The translations under genes and the position numbers were made by a program. Positions 10,744 through 21,600 of a stretch of DNA of 64,000 bases are shown one piece after another. How positions within the stretch are numbered: position 1 is the first letter of the stretch; every line of letters begins with the position of its first letter. Origin of the DNA: Angiostrongylus vasorum. Lineage: Eukaryota; Nematoda; Chromadorea; Rhabditida; Metastrongylidae. The DNA lies in assembly GCA_018806985.1 (NCBI GenBank), contig JADANN010000103.1:620001-684000 (forward strand). Direction: 5' to 3'. Under the pieces are notes generated by a model that had not been told where the DNA came from, searched no databases, and saw only the letters and a program-made list of their open reading frames with translations.

Positions 10744-11936
10744 ACATATATATGTAATATACACACACATATATATGTACACAAATGTATGTATATACAT
10801 ACATACTGTACTATCTAAAGGAAATTTTGGAAGATAAGTAGAAAACCAAAGCTTGGATAAGTGGACACCTTGCAGTCTCTAAGTCTTACAGTGTTAGAGC
10901 AAACATACCTTTAGAATATCACGCTCGACAGGCAGTGTTATATTTTGGTGGGTTGTCACGTCTTCCTGTTCAGTTACTTCTGACAAACCATCTCTTGGAA
11001 AGTCATTCAAGTCCTGAAAGAGGAGGAACTCTTAAATCCTAACTCTTAATAAGTAAAGTCTTCTTTTCGTCTTGTGCTCGTCAACTGTCATGTGAAACAC
11101 ACATAATCATGATGACAACCATAAAAGCAGATACTTTAATTAAAAAATGGATTAACACAACTAAGTAACTTAGAAGCTGATCTCGAGCAATGTGGACTAC
11201 TGTGAACAGACAGACATAATGTTAAGCAATTAGAAAAGCCGTCACGAATAGTACTTGCTCTAGGGTAGAAAAAGGTAGAAAAAACGGGATATGCTTCAAC
11301 ACCACAAACAAGGTGTAATATACCCAGGTGATCAAGACAAAATACTGCCAGCTACTCGGTGGCTCTTCTTCCCACTAAAAAAATGTGATAGATATTGCCC
11401 TAACACGAACTAATTACACTGGTGTCCTCTTAGCAAAGAAAAAGTAATGGTCGGGTCTGCAGTACAATAAAGATGGATGAACTGCCGCCTACTGGTGTTC
11501 ATGTTCGCAACGGTGTCAACATATTTTCACATAGCAGGAACGATGCTGATTTGGCAAGCTTTCTGCCGAATAAGCATGGTAACCACACCTTATTTTTCCT
11601 CTCGAAAACGCTTACAAATAGGGAATACTGATGTTTTTTCTCAGCTTGGTTAAGCCCCCTAGATAAACAATTATGCTGCACATCCCAGTTCGAAAGCCAG
11701 GAGAACACCCACCTATGATGGGGCATGGAACCGTTAAAAGGAATCTGAAGCATTGTACGTAGGTGATAGAGATATACCGAATGATTTATCTACCATACCG
11801 ATCTGTGCGAAAGCAAGGACAACGAGTGGTCCATTTCACCCTCGGCACTTTCATAGAAATCACACTCTTCCTCTGAAGAAGAGTCAGAATCGTCGTCGTT
11901 TTGTGATGTAGATGGTAAATAGCACTTCTCCTCGCG
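2383..11936 (-). CDS. Unidentified multi-exon gene with an acidic Ser/Asp/Glu-rich segment
   Basis: I do not recognise this product. Proposed minus-strand exons are 11799-11936, 10909-11013, 9592-9664, 7355-7504 and 2383-2480. Their phases agree at every junction (0, 0, 1, 1), and most have usual splice signals. The acceptor at 9664 is weak. The first exon encodes an acidic stretch ([20 protein letters not shown]). The third and fourth encode a charged, probably helical region with ...[17 protein letters not shown]... and ...[18 protein letters not shown].... The fifth reads [17 protein letters not shown] and ends in TAA at 2383. No start codon is found, so the 5' end is missing. The gene lies immediately downstream of the WDR24-like gene on the same strand, so it could be the next operon gene or an extension of that transcript. 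A SINE (12088-12362) lies between them. Further exons may exist. Confidence 0.45.
2508..2700 (-). repeat. Repeat B copy
   Basis: It reads CTACTGCCTACTC...GGCAGGGTATG..., then GATGCTGAGATATTTGCAAA, GGACCGCAGGTGTC, GGGGAACGAACGCGC and TCACCACCACACCATGCGAG, the standard repeat B block order in reverse. It ends where the A/T-rich array begins. Confidence 0.75.
2698..3535. repeat. A-rich degenerate tandem array with a short T-rich inverted arm
   Basis: Bases 2698-2756 are T-rich variants of TTTAATTTTT. From about 2757 to 3535 the plus strand consists of degenerate units around AAATTAAATAAAAA. The early T-rich arm is the approximate reverse complement of the array. No open frame or known element is present. 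Bases 3536-4580 hold no gene I can support. Confidence 0.8.
4580..4975 (+). pseudogene. Mariner transposase relic, amino-terminal part
   Basis: The plus strand encodes fragments of a mariner amino-terminal helix-turn-helix region. These are [20 protein letters not shown], then after a frameshift [20 protein letters not shown] and AEELSISVS...[12 protein letters not shown], a stop and DLNDNQK. Family knowledge: mariner proteins carry WF.K and DDDxLRxxxExDxxxTxxELAEEL motifs ahead of the DD34D catalytic core. No catalytic core is visible here, so this is a dead fragment. Bases 4976-5250 hold nothing I recognise. Confidence 0.65.
5252..5524 (-). repeat. Repeat A (tRNA-derived SINE)
   Basis: In reverse it runs from a box-A-like CAGTGGTTGGAGGCG, through a GGGATCGATCGCC box-B-like site, to GTTGATCAATCCC and a GGATAAAA tail. 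Bases 5525-5900 hold nothing I can name. Confidence 0.8.
5905..6010 (-). repeat. Repeat B fragment (diverged head)
   Basis: CAAAACTCGGATCCTAGGC followed by CCTTTTCCGGGGGGCCCG and ACCCACTGCACCACTGAATC matches the head side of the repeat B subfamily seen near 722 and 15590. Bases 6011-6840 hold no gene I can support. Confidence 0.45.
6842..6910 (-). repeat. Penelope-like terminal repeat fragment
   Basis: The reverse complement has the order AGGCTTTGAGGTAGGCGAGG, then CGCCGAAACGTC. This corresponds to the terminal GGCTCTGAAGAAGGCGATAT...GCCGAA block following the Penelope-like element at 24740-24970. The flank GTTGACCGCAATCTACCTAG is shared with 47335-47380. Confidence 0.5.
6947..7228 (-). repeat. 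Repeat A copy with an internal (TG)n expansion
   Basis: A full repeat A in reverse. The segment that reads ACACACATGG in most copies is expanded here into a TG/CA run at 7175-7199. Confidence 0.85.
7175..7199. repeat. (TG)n microsatellite inside repeat A
   Basis: About 12 TG units lie exactly where the SINE consensus has CAACACACATGG, so the run grew from an internal short CA seed. Confidence 0.9.
8135..8415 (+). repeat. Repeat B copy, nearly complete
   Basis: It contains GGGTTCACTGCCGATTTGAA, GAAAGGCGAAACGAAGGAC, GCATGGTGTGGTGGTGAACG, GTTCGCCAACACAGACATC, GGAATTTTGCAAATCTC and GTAGTAGGCAGTAAATGAAA in order. Bases 7505-8134 hold nothing I recognise. Confidence 0.8.
8615..8902 (+). repeat. 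Repeat A copy, full length
   Basis: Box A (TGTGGCGCAGTGGTTGG), box-B-like (GTGGAATCGATCC), the body ACCAAGCCTTCCATCCCTCC, and the tail GATTGATCAACGCCGACAGC with a T-rich ATCC end are all present. Confidence 0.85.
9692..9730 (+). pseudogene. Truncated tRNA-Lys(CTT)-like sequence
   Basis: GCCCGGTTAGCTCAGTCGG, CAGAGCACCAGACTCTTA resembles the 5' half of a tRNA-Lys with anticodon CTT: acceptor strand, D arm with box A, and anticodon loop. The 3' half, T arm and box B do not follow. It lies 27 bases upstream of the proposed 9592-9664 exon. It is a 5' tRNA relic or the head of an unknown SINE. Bases 9740-10220 contain nothing else I recognise. Confidence 0.55.
10222..10258 (-). repeat. Repeat A head fragment
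   Basis: AGCGCCTCTAACCAGTGCGCTACACG is the reversed repeat A head including box A. It abuts an AT microsatellite, and a full plus-strand repeat A lies on the other side. Confidence 0.65.
10259..10430. repeat. (AT)n microsatellite and degenerate TATACATA region
   Basis: About 30 pure AT units (10260-10319) are followed by variants such as ATACATATATATTGATACGT, duplicated with spacing. Tyr/Ile frames here are low-complexity artefacts. Confidence 0.9.
10418..10706 (+). repeat. Repeat A copy
   Basis: Its head is degraded (GTGTAACGCAATAGTGGG). The box-B-like GGGATCGATCCC and body are intact, and it ends CTTTATCCTTTTATCCTTTA, running straight into another AT repeat. Confidence 0.8.
10707..10800. 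repeat. (AT)n and TATACATA microsatellite following repeat A
   Basis: A TATATATA run (10711-10739) and mixed ACACATATATATG units follow the SINE tail directly. Confidence 0.85.
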
Positions 11937-12087
11937 CTAAAATCAAAGTGAGTTTATACAAATCCAATTAGAAGACTGGAATGACAAGAAGAATTAGCCA
12001 CAATTCTTTCAAAAGAATTTTCACTTTCCTTAACTTTCAACAACTAAGAATTACGGAGAATAAAACTAAATTTGCAAGTCCCCACAG

Positions 12088-12365
12088 TGTAGGGGGCTTG
12101 TAGCGCAGTGCTTGGGGTCGCCTTGCAATACACATGGGATCGATCCCAGCGCCAGGGGGCTCACCAAGCTTTCCGTCTCTCCGGGATCGCAAAATTGGTG
12201 CCAGACTTGTCTGGGGGATAGCAGCACTGGCTCGATACATCGGTAGGACACTGCGAGTCATTGTAAAGGCCAGATATGCATCCAATCACCTCCAAACGAT
12301 GCTTAATGAAGTCGAATGGCTCATCCATCAGGGATAGATCAACGCTGAGAGCTTTATCCTCTTTT
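12088..12365 (+). repeat. Repeat A copy between the WDR24-like gene and the unknown gene
   Basis: It shows GGCTTGTAGCGCAGTGCTTGG, GGGATCGATCCC, TCACCAAGC, GGCCAGATATGCATCC and a GAGCTTTATCC end. Bases 12371-12627 show no recognisable first exon or poly(A) signal. Confidence 0.85.
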
Positions 12366-12627
12366 TTAATTTCCAGATCGACGTTACATTAACTTCGGAA
12401 TGTTCGCGCAACAGATTACAAACAAACAAAAAAACAAAAAAATAGGTCATTAAAACAAAACTCTTTTTGTCTGCAGTGCATAATTCACTGCGATAGTGCT
12501 AAAATCGACTAAGTTTCAAAATACCTAGAAGACCGAAGCTAATGCAAAGGATGCAAAAGTACCCTAAAGAATTTCTTTTTTGATGTAGAACATAAGATAT
12601 GAGCATAAGAAAACCAATTGGTCTTGG

Positions 12628-15600
12628 TTAATGAAAACGACCCACAATCCGAATTAAATCACGAAGTGTTTCGCTCAGCCTTACGTTCGCTTTCTTTCTC
12701 GGATTCTGCACAACATTGGTACCGCACTCACACATACACTCACCAACGGGACATTTTCGCTCCGTCTGAAAATAAACACGACTATTTAAAACTGGAAATA
12801 AATAAGAACACATAGCGCTTACAAGGGCAAATGCTCAAGTGTAAACGAAAACAAGAAAAAAAGCGACAAAAATTCTATTTCATCCAGACTATGCCGAATG
12901 TCCTAACACGAACATGTTCTCTTTCCTTTACGCACTGTTATTAATTATAGGCAACTGATGGCATTTTGTACCGTTCTTCCAAGAACATTTTTTTAAACTT
13001 CTATTCTACTTTATGGCAATACCTGAGACATTAGCGCAGTGACGCGGCCTTCTACATATCAGCGCGGTCACCAATCACCCGTCAACAGGACTGATCTGTG
13101 GAGCACAAGATAGCATTGAAGCCAGTTAAGCTGAGGCGCTTGTTTAAATCACAACGTTAGCTTGTAGGTGGTGAATGCGTTAGCCCCCGGAAAGGGTAAT
13201 AGCGCGTTCGTTCCCCGTTGCATACACCTATGGTTCGGAGTTTTGCAAATATCTCAGCTTCATTGCGGTTTTATTTCACAAAATATCCTGCCGTGAAAAA
13301 TCGTAGTAGGAAGTAAATAAAAAAGTTAACTAGAGATATTTTTAAACATACATATTTTCATATGGCTTTATTTTCAGACCTTCTCCTGACCTAGATTACA
13401 TTGGAAAATGGGAAAAAAGTAGAAAATCTGAAAATCATATGGGCACTCGGCTTCCCGATCCGAACGTTAACGTAGGATAATCCGTCTATTCGACTAGGTG
13501 AGGACGGAATACGGCGTTTTTGTTCTTTCTACTAAATACGTGGTGCCCTTGAAACCCTCAATTCACTTTGTTCCCCTTGCTCAGCTCTTATGTTAAGTCG
13601 TACTGATTTCAGATATATACAGCTGTAGCATTAGAATATTAACTTCAGCGCAAATGTGGAAACAAAAAAGAATTTAACCATAACGATGTTGAGATAGTGG
13701 CAAAACTGCGGACCGCAGTATCTGTGGTGCGGATCGAACACAGTACTACCCTTTCCCGGGGATAACACATTCACCACCACACCATGTAGGTCCTTTGTTT
13801 CGCATGTTTCTCAGCTAGTTTTTCTATCGATCAGTGCCATCAGCAATCACCGGTCAACGGGATCGATCTGGAGAGCCCACATCGGCATTGAACCCATTAA
13901 GCTGAAGCTGTAGTTGAAATCACAATGTTGACTTTTCAGTTATAGAAAAACTGTAGTGGGCAAGAAATAAAAAGGAATTCATTCTTTGAACATCATCTTC
14001 ATGAGGTTCAATTGAAGTTAAATATTTCCAGAGAGGTTGTCGGAATCTGTCATTATTCGTTCTGCCTAGTATTCTTGACATACTTGACACTTGAATGGCC
14101 TGTCCTCACTGGTTGTGTGGACCCCAGCATAGTCTCCATTTTTCGGAGATTTGCTGGTTAAGCAATTGTGGTTCCCTGGAATCTCAAGGTCAGCTTGGCC
14201 AAAGTCTGCCCCAGGTCTTCAACACCGCGGGCAGTCGCGACCATAGTGGATCAAAGGGAGATTTGCCACCATGCGACTTTATTACCAGGACGGTGGTGGA
14301 TCCGGGTATTGGTTTACTCTTTGTTAAGCTTCGTGATGGAAACGCCGGACTCCTGCTCAGCTTGGGAGACCCTGCCAGGGGATGAATGCCCCACTCTACA
14401 TCGCAGTCCGACACCCAAGAACACCTCCCAGCCACCATGAGGCGGCAAACCGTTGGGAGGAAAAAACCGCTGCCTAGTATTTAATACTTGATTATATATT
14501 ATACGAACGATATTAGCAGTAAAGAAAAAATGGTGTAATTGCCTTCTATCGATTTTCACTGGCACGATATTCCCTCCCAATTTTCGTATGACCTTCTCAA
14601 AGATGGTTACAAAAAATTTTGCACAGCAGAAATCTACTGACCGTAAACCATTCCAGAGCATGGTGTGGATGAGATGCGTGGTGACATTTACGACAAAACC
14701 AGGTCATCTCCATCATTACTCTATTACTGAAGAAAAATATTTAAGAACAACATTCAACATACAACGACAAACAATTACAATTGTTTAATAAAAAAAAAGT
14801 TCTCGGCGTTGATCAATCCCTGACGGGTGCGCCATGCACTGGACTACCTTAACCATCGTTGGAGGGTGATTGAATGCATATTTGGCCTTTACAATACTCG
14901 CGGTGGCCTACCGATGTATCGAGCCAGTTCTGCTATTCTTCTAGACAAGTCTGGTACCAATCTGCCCAACCCGTAGTGATGGAAGCCTTGGTGGGCCTTG
15001 GGTGCGGGGATCAATTCAATGTGTATTGCAGGGCGCTTGCTCTCCTACCACTGCGCTACACACGCTCCAATACACGTCAGTGCGCTACACCGAATATATA
15101 ATTAGTAACAAAAATTCTTCACATATTTTCTATAACACCCTATAAAGTTATTTGGTATACTTTTCTACAAATGCGTCCAAAATAATACCACAGGTATATT
15201 AGCGATTTCTTACCCACTGCCCATTATTTTTTCATGGCAGGATATCATGCAAAATACGACCAAAATAATGGTGAGAAATGAGGAAAATTCGGAACCTCAG
15301 GTGCGCATCGAATTCGCGATTACGATTTTAGGGGGTTCACCTGTTATCCATTGCAACAATCAAAGCCCCTCCGTTGCCCTTTCTCCCAATCAATCAAAAA
15401 GTTAAAGAAGGTGAAAAACGCAGTAAATCAAAGTTAAACATTGTGATTTCGAATCGAACTTCAGCTTCGGTGGATTCAATGCCAATTTGTGCACCTCAGA
15501 TCATTCTGTTACTGGAGTGATTGCCGATAGCGCACCGTTAGAGCAAAAAATCGGCTGAGAAAAAGGCAAAGAAAGGGTCTCAGTTAGTGCAGTAGGTAAC

Positions 15601-18600
15601 ATGTGAGCCGCCGGTGATGGTAATCGCAGGTTCCAAATGTAACTGAGGTTCCGAGTTTCCTCATATCTCACCACTACTGTGGTTGCAATACCACGGATGG
15701 TTAAGTATTAAACCACCTCAGGAAAATAAGCCCATGAAAATGCGCTTACCAAACTGCGCAAGACACGCCACAAACAGCATTGCATTTCATGCAGCGACAT
15801 TTCAAAGTTTGCCCACCGCATCCGCGATGCGAAAGTCGAAAATGTGTGCCCTTAAGGAAAATGTATAGATGATAAGTATACTTAGCACAGATGCTCATAG
15901 TATACTCAGAATAGACGCCATAGTGTCGAGTATATTTCAACTGTCATAAGACCATCGCTCACCATAATCCAAAGCCACGAAATTAGTTTAAAAAAGCTGA
16001 TTCAACTTATCAAAAACTATAACCCAACAAACCGGTTCCCACCCACATTCCGACAGTAAAAGAGTATTATATATGGTTTCACAGGAAGGACTCATTGTCC
16101 TAAATTAAGTTGAACTTTATTAAGAATGATGAAGGATAAAAAAGTAGCACCTTGCTATAAAACACTTGGAGACCTGGATAACCCGTCTTCACTAATAGTG
16201 CAGACACCAGCACGTTTTAGCCTCATTCCATTCATGTGTGGTCGTCGTGGACGGTGCCGGTTTGTTTTGAATATGGTGACGTCCGTTAGGCCTATTCCGT
16301 AATCCTGAAATCGCCTTCCACATGCGAATGCAGGTGATTGACATCAGTGACCAACACGTCCGCCTATCGTGTAGCTGGTCTTTAGAGGAAATTTGCATTG
16401 TCTTGGAGGCCATTCCACTGTTTTTTTTTTCGTCGATTTTCCATCTGTTCTTCTTATTATATGACCAGCCTGCTCATCAGTGCTTTGCTACCGATTTATA
16501 TTCTCTTGGATCTCGAAGATGGGATAGGTTGCGAAGATTTCAGGTGCACTGATTAGACGTTGTGAGAGCCATTTAAGTTTCAGAAGACACTGTTCAAGCA
16601 TTCTGTGGGTGGCACGCAATATTCTTGATGTGGTTGAAGTACCAGCACATGTTTCTGCTGAATAACAAAGCGCTGGGAGGGTTGTCGAATCAAACAGGTG
16701 AGTCCAGATTTCCGGGTCTTCTAGTTGGTCGGTGGCTTCTTTGAGCGGCCTGGATACTGACTAAGCTATTCTCGTTCTTCTGTCTAGTTCCTCCTTCATG
16801 TTGTTCTCCATAGTCATTGATCACCCAAGCTATACATACGAGGTGGTCTTTGCAATCAGAAAACTATCAAGTTCAATTTGTTCGCCATCGCATCATGGAA
16901 TCTTCATGAATTGAAATCCTTCGCCCTACTTATGCACAGTCCAATCCCATTCCCCACTTCGTTGAGTTGATGAAGCACCATCTCTGCTTCACTGGCACTT
17001 CTTGAAAAGGTTAAAGATGACATCAGTACTACAAAATACCAACTCTTAAACATCGTTACTGGTTGCAATTACTAATATAGGAGAACGAGTGTTTATCAAC
17101 TATCAGTAATTTTGCAACACATTATATTTCCAGACTACACATTATGCGGATCTCAGCATTTCTTTGTTGTCTCGCATATATCACTCAAGAAGGTATCCGG
17201 ATATATGTGTGCAGTCGGTTGACGCTCGAAGATTTGGTCTTCCTTGTGTCTTTGAATGCTGGTGGCGTTGATACTCCCTGTGATTTTCTGATACCACTAC
17301 TAGAGCGACCATGTTTTCACTGCAGACAGTTATCAGCCTTTATGGATCAGAGAAAGATTTTTTCAAACAGACCTGGTACAAATCTGTCGAATTTTCAAGG
17401 ATTGGAGGCGTAGCTGGTTGTAGGTCGAAACTACCACCAAGCTTGTGCTACCGAACAGTTTTTCTAACCACAACGATTCCCACTTTCATTCGTATTTATG
17501 CGAGTAAACAACAAAGCAAATAGTACACAGTTATTCACTGGCTCGTCACCATAAAGCTTTGTATCCATCAAATAGACAGCTGCTTATGGGATTCAAAAAA
17601 CACGAAGAAGTGTTGAGCAAAATAAAATATGTACAGTTTTATCAAAATCAGGACTGAAAACTGAAACTCAGTGACAGTGGTAACAATATGAACGACATGC
17701 GACTTTAGACGTAATCAGTTCATTCGTATAAAAAATTATTTAAAATGAAAAAGAAAACCAACTCTCACCTCCAGCGATCTCTGATTCAGTCGCTTAATCC
17801 AGGAGTACTTCTTTACACCAGCAACAGCAGTATGTAAATCCAACTGATCTAACATCGCTGAAAAGCAAAAACATTAAATTAAGGACACTGTAAGAAATAT
17901 GCAATGCAACATTTTCTTAACACTTATGCAACAACGTGACCTCTACAAAAGTCATACTATGCGAAAATGGTGCTCACTTTCAAATTTCAGCGCATAGTAA
18001 GTTTCATTAACTCATGTAATATAAGCACAATGATGCTGAGATTATGTTAATTTTTTTATTTACTGCCTACTAAAAAATTTTCACGGCAGGGTGTTTTGTG
18101 TGACACAACTACAATGGTGCTGCGATATTTGCAAAATTGCGGACCACAGGTGTCTGTGGTAGGGATCGAACATGCTATCACCCTTTCTGGAAGCTAACGC
18201 ATTTACCGCCTACGAGATAACATTGCGATCTAGATTACAGCCTCAGCTTAATGGGGTTCATTGCCGATTTTGGCTCCCTAGATCAACCCCGTTGATGGGT
18301 GATTGGTGATGGCGCTCATCGATAGAATTAGCTGAGACAGGCGAGACGAAGGAATCGCATGGTGTGGTGGTGAACGCGTTAGCCCTCGGAAAGGGTAATA
18401 GCGCGTCCGTTCCCCACCGCAGACACTTGTCCGAAATTCTGCAAATATCTCAGCACCGTCGTGGTTGACGCTACTATATTTCCAAAACTCCAGACCGCTG
18501 GTTTCTGCGGTGGTGCCCGAACACGCTATTACCCTTTCCAGGGGCTCATTTCGTACCGTGCCATTAAGAAAGAATAGGCAGTAAATAAAAAGTGACAATA

Positions 18601-21600
18601 TTGTGATTTATACCACAGCTTCACCTTAACTGGGTTCAATGCCGATTTGTGCTCCCCCATATCATTACCATTGACGAGTGATTGTTGATAGCACCTACAG
18701 GTCAATAACACGGCTGTGAGGAAGGCTAAAAGGAGGACTCGCATGGTGCGGTGGTGAACGCGTTAGCCTTCGGAAATCAAATATCTCAGCACTATTATGG
18801 TTATATTTCACATATAAATTTGCCTACAAGGTGGAAGTTCTCTTCTTTTACCACGATGAAATCCTTATTTTCTGGAAGCCATAACACGCATGTCTTGCAG
18901 TTTATTGGTTCAAGGCTCAAATTTCAAACACGAAAACAAATGAACAAGCATGATTTCGTCCACCATAACATGATGGTGTTTCTTCATGTACCGTCTAAGC
19001 TTCTAGATTCCGCTGTTCCATTGAAAATTATAGGAACTTAAATTCCGTCATCGATCTTTTTTTTTGAACATTTTACTTCTAAACACATTTAAATTTGAAA
19101 GCACACTTTACAGAAACCATGTATGAGATTAATGCAATGGAATAAAGTCCCTTATATAAATCTATACAGTTCTAAACTCCTGAAATGCTCTAGTAATCAA
19201 GAAATTATCCTCAATTATCGAAAAACCTGCTTCGCAGCGAAAGAGCTAAATTTATTAGCTCTCCATGTTCTTTTAATAAACTTTAATTATCCTTAGTCGT
19301 TTTGTAATTATGGTCCGAATACTCTGTACTTTGACATATTTGTGATCACACGAGTCATATATGTCTCATTCTCTTCCCGGCTGTTCATTTTGCCGCAGAG
19401 CTTCTTTTTAAGCTCTGCACATCGATAGCTTCATTATCAAGGATCTTTGTGATATATATATGATGTATGATAGATGAAATCAACTAAAAGCTAAGATAAT
19501 TTAGAAAAAGCTGTTTTTCGGACAAAGAGTTTTTTGTAGCTCTGCAAATAACTGCGGTACTCACATCCTTCCCTACTAAAGTTTACGCATCGTTGTCGAA
19601 TGCTTGAAAACAAGTTTAACCAGCTCTAAGATTTTAGAGGCTTCTCCGTACAGTTATATTCAATGCTGCACTATCGTAATCTCTTCTGGGAACAGAATGC
19701 GAATGTATTATTTCTTAGTATTCACAGCGACTAATACTGAATGGTTGCTTATCAAGTTTTCCTACATTAAAAGACGAGCCTGATGGATTTTGCTAGAGGT
19801 GGGGTGGGGTGGGTTTGAACTCCTATCTATCTCTCATGTAATTCTCCCTAACGTGGCTGCAGGATTCTGGCCAAGGCGAGGAACAGGAAATAATCCACAA
19901 ATGTGCGAACACCTATAGTAACTATTCCTTAAATAGTTCCTATTTCTATGTTACCTTATATCTTCTACAATAACTGTTTTACTTGTAATCGTCATACATC
20001 TATTCTTGCATATTCTGTAAATTGTCTCTCAACGGCCATTTCATGCAGATGCCTCGCAGGTGGCTGAAAAGAGAATCAGCAACAGTCAGCTGAATGTACT
20101 TTCCAACATCTGCCGTTCGAAAGAAGTTTCCGAACAAGCACCCGCGCCTTTTCACATGTAGCCCTATCAGATTGTGCTAGTAGAAAAACCTTTAGAACCT
20201 CTCTCTAGGCGCTGTCTTTAGTTCCCTCTGGCAAAGCTGGACCCACTACAGAAGTAATACAGGCAGTCAATCGGCATTCGTCTTCAAGTGTTCGCAGCGT
20301 TCGTCTGGTCGTCATCCAGTTCCTCAGTTCTTCAGTGCTTCAACTCTAGTGTCCGCCTAGCTTCCTTCAAGTGTATCACTTGTTCTCATTTCAACCTCGC
20401 TCGTATCCATCCACCTCACTAGGATTTTTTCAAAGGCTGGACTGCTTCTACAACAGTCTTTCAAGTGTAATACTTTCTAAGAATTTCCACCTAAAGGCTT
20501 AAACCGAGAAATATTCTCATCTCTTCAATAGTTGTTGTTCCCTACGACTGGTCTCTGTTGTTGATACCTGATTGTCCCCTTCTCAATCAGTTCCCGGATA
20601 CCAGCCATAAATACTTCAAGCCAGATTAACTGACGTTGAAGATTCAGAGACCAATGGGCACCATACTGCTTGACCACTAATCATCGTCATTATTTTGATT
20701 ACTACCTTGAGTCATCCTAAACAGGACTAACAGAACATTGGACGAAGGGCAGCCATATGAGCAAGCAGGGTTTCGAAAAGGATTTAGTACGATGGACCAT
20801 ATCCACACGATAACAAGACTTACTGAAGTATCGCCAGAGTACAAAAGACTGCTCTGTCTCACTGTCATCGATTTAAAGAAGGCCTTTGACTCAACTGAGA
20901 TAGAAGCAGTCATAGAAGCCCTTGATAGTCAAGGAGTCCCTACTCAGTACATAAAGATACTTCGTGAGCTGTACAAAAAATTCACAACCAAGATATCACC
21001 ATTCTACAACGATATTAACATTGACGTCAAAACATGAGTTAGGCAAGGCAATACCATCTCGCCAAAATTATTTACCGCCACCGTCCAGAACGTCATGCGA
21101 TCATTAGAATGGGATAATATGGGAGTGAAAATCGATGACCGGCAACTACACCATCTTCGCCTTGCTGATGACTTCTGTCCTCATAACACCAAACATTAGC
21201 CAAGCGGAACGAATGCTGACTGACTTTGATAAAGCATGTAGAAAGATTGGTCCTCGACTAAATCTCACAAAAACGATGTTCCTGAGGAACGGATTGGTTT
21301 CGTATGCCCCATTCACGCTCAACGGAACGAACATCTCCGAATGCTCCAATTATGTCTGTCTAGGTCGGGAAATCAATATGATGAACGACTTAGCTCTAGA
21401 GCTGAGCAGAAGGAAACGAGCGACTTGGGGAGCTTTCAAGAGCATCGAAGAAGTAGTAAGGAGAACAAAGAACACCCGACTCTGTGCCCACCTTTCTAAC
21501 TCAGTGGTACTTCCTGCGTTAAAGTATGCGTAAGAAACCTGGTCGCTGAGTAAACAGGATGAAAAATCATTCAACGTTATTGAAGACGCAGCGAAAAGGA

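Noticed and set aside
10224..10818. Ile/Tyr-repeat reading frames
   Set aside because: They are translations of AT microsatellites and have no splice or start context.
14095..14440. Overlapping frames of 80-115 codons
   Set aside because: They are repeat C sequence. A WDR24 exon lies nearby at 14642-14726, but in a different frame.
20738..21533. Functional reverse transcriptase gene
   Set aside because: There is an in-frame stop before the VRQG motif, a frameshift at the DD box and further stops downstream.
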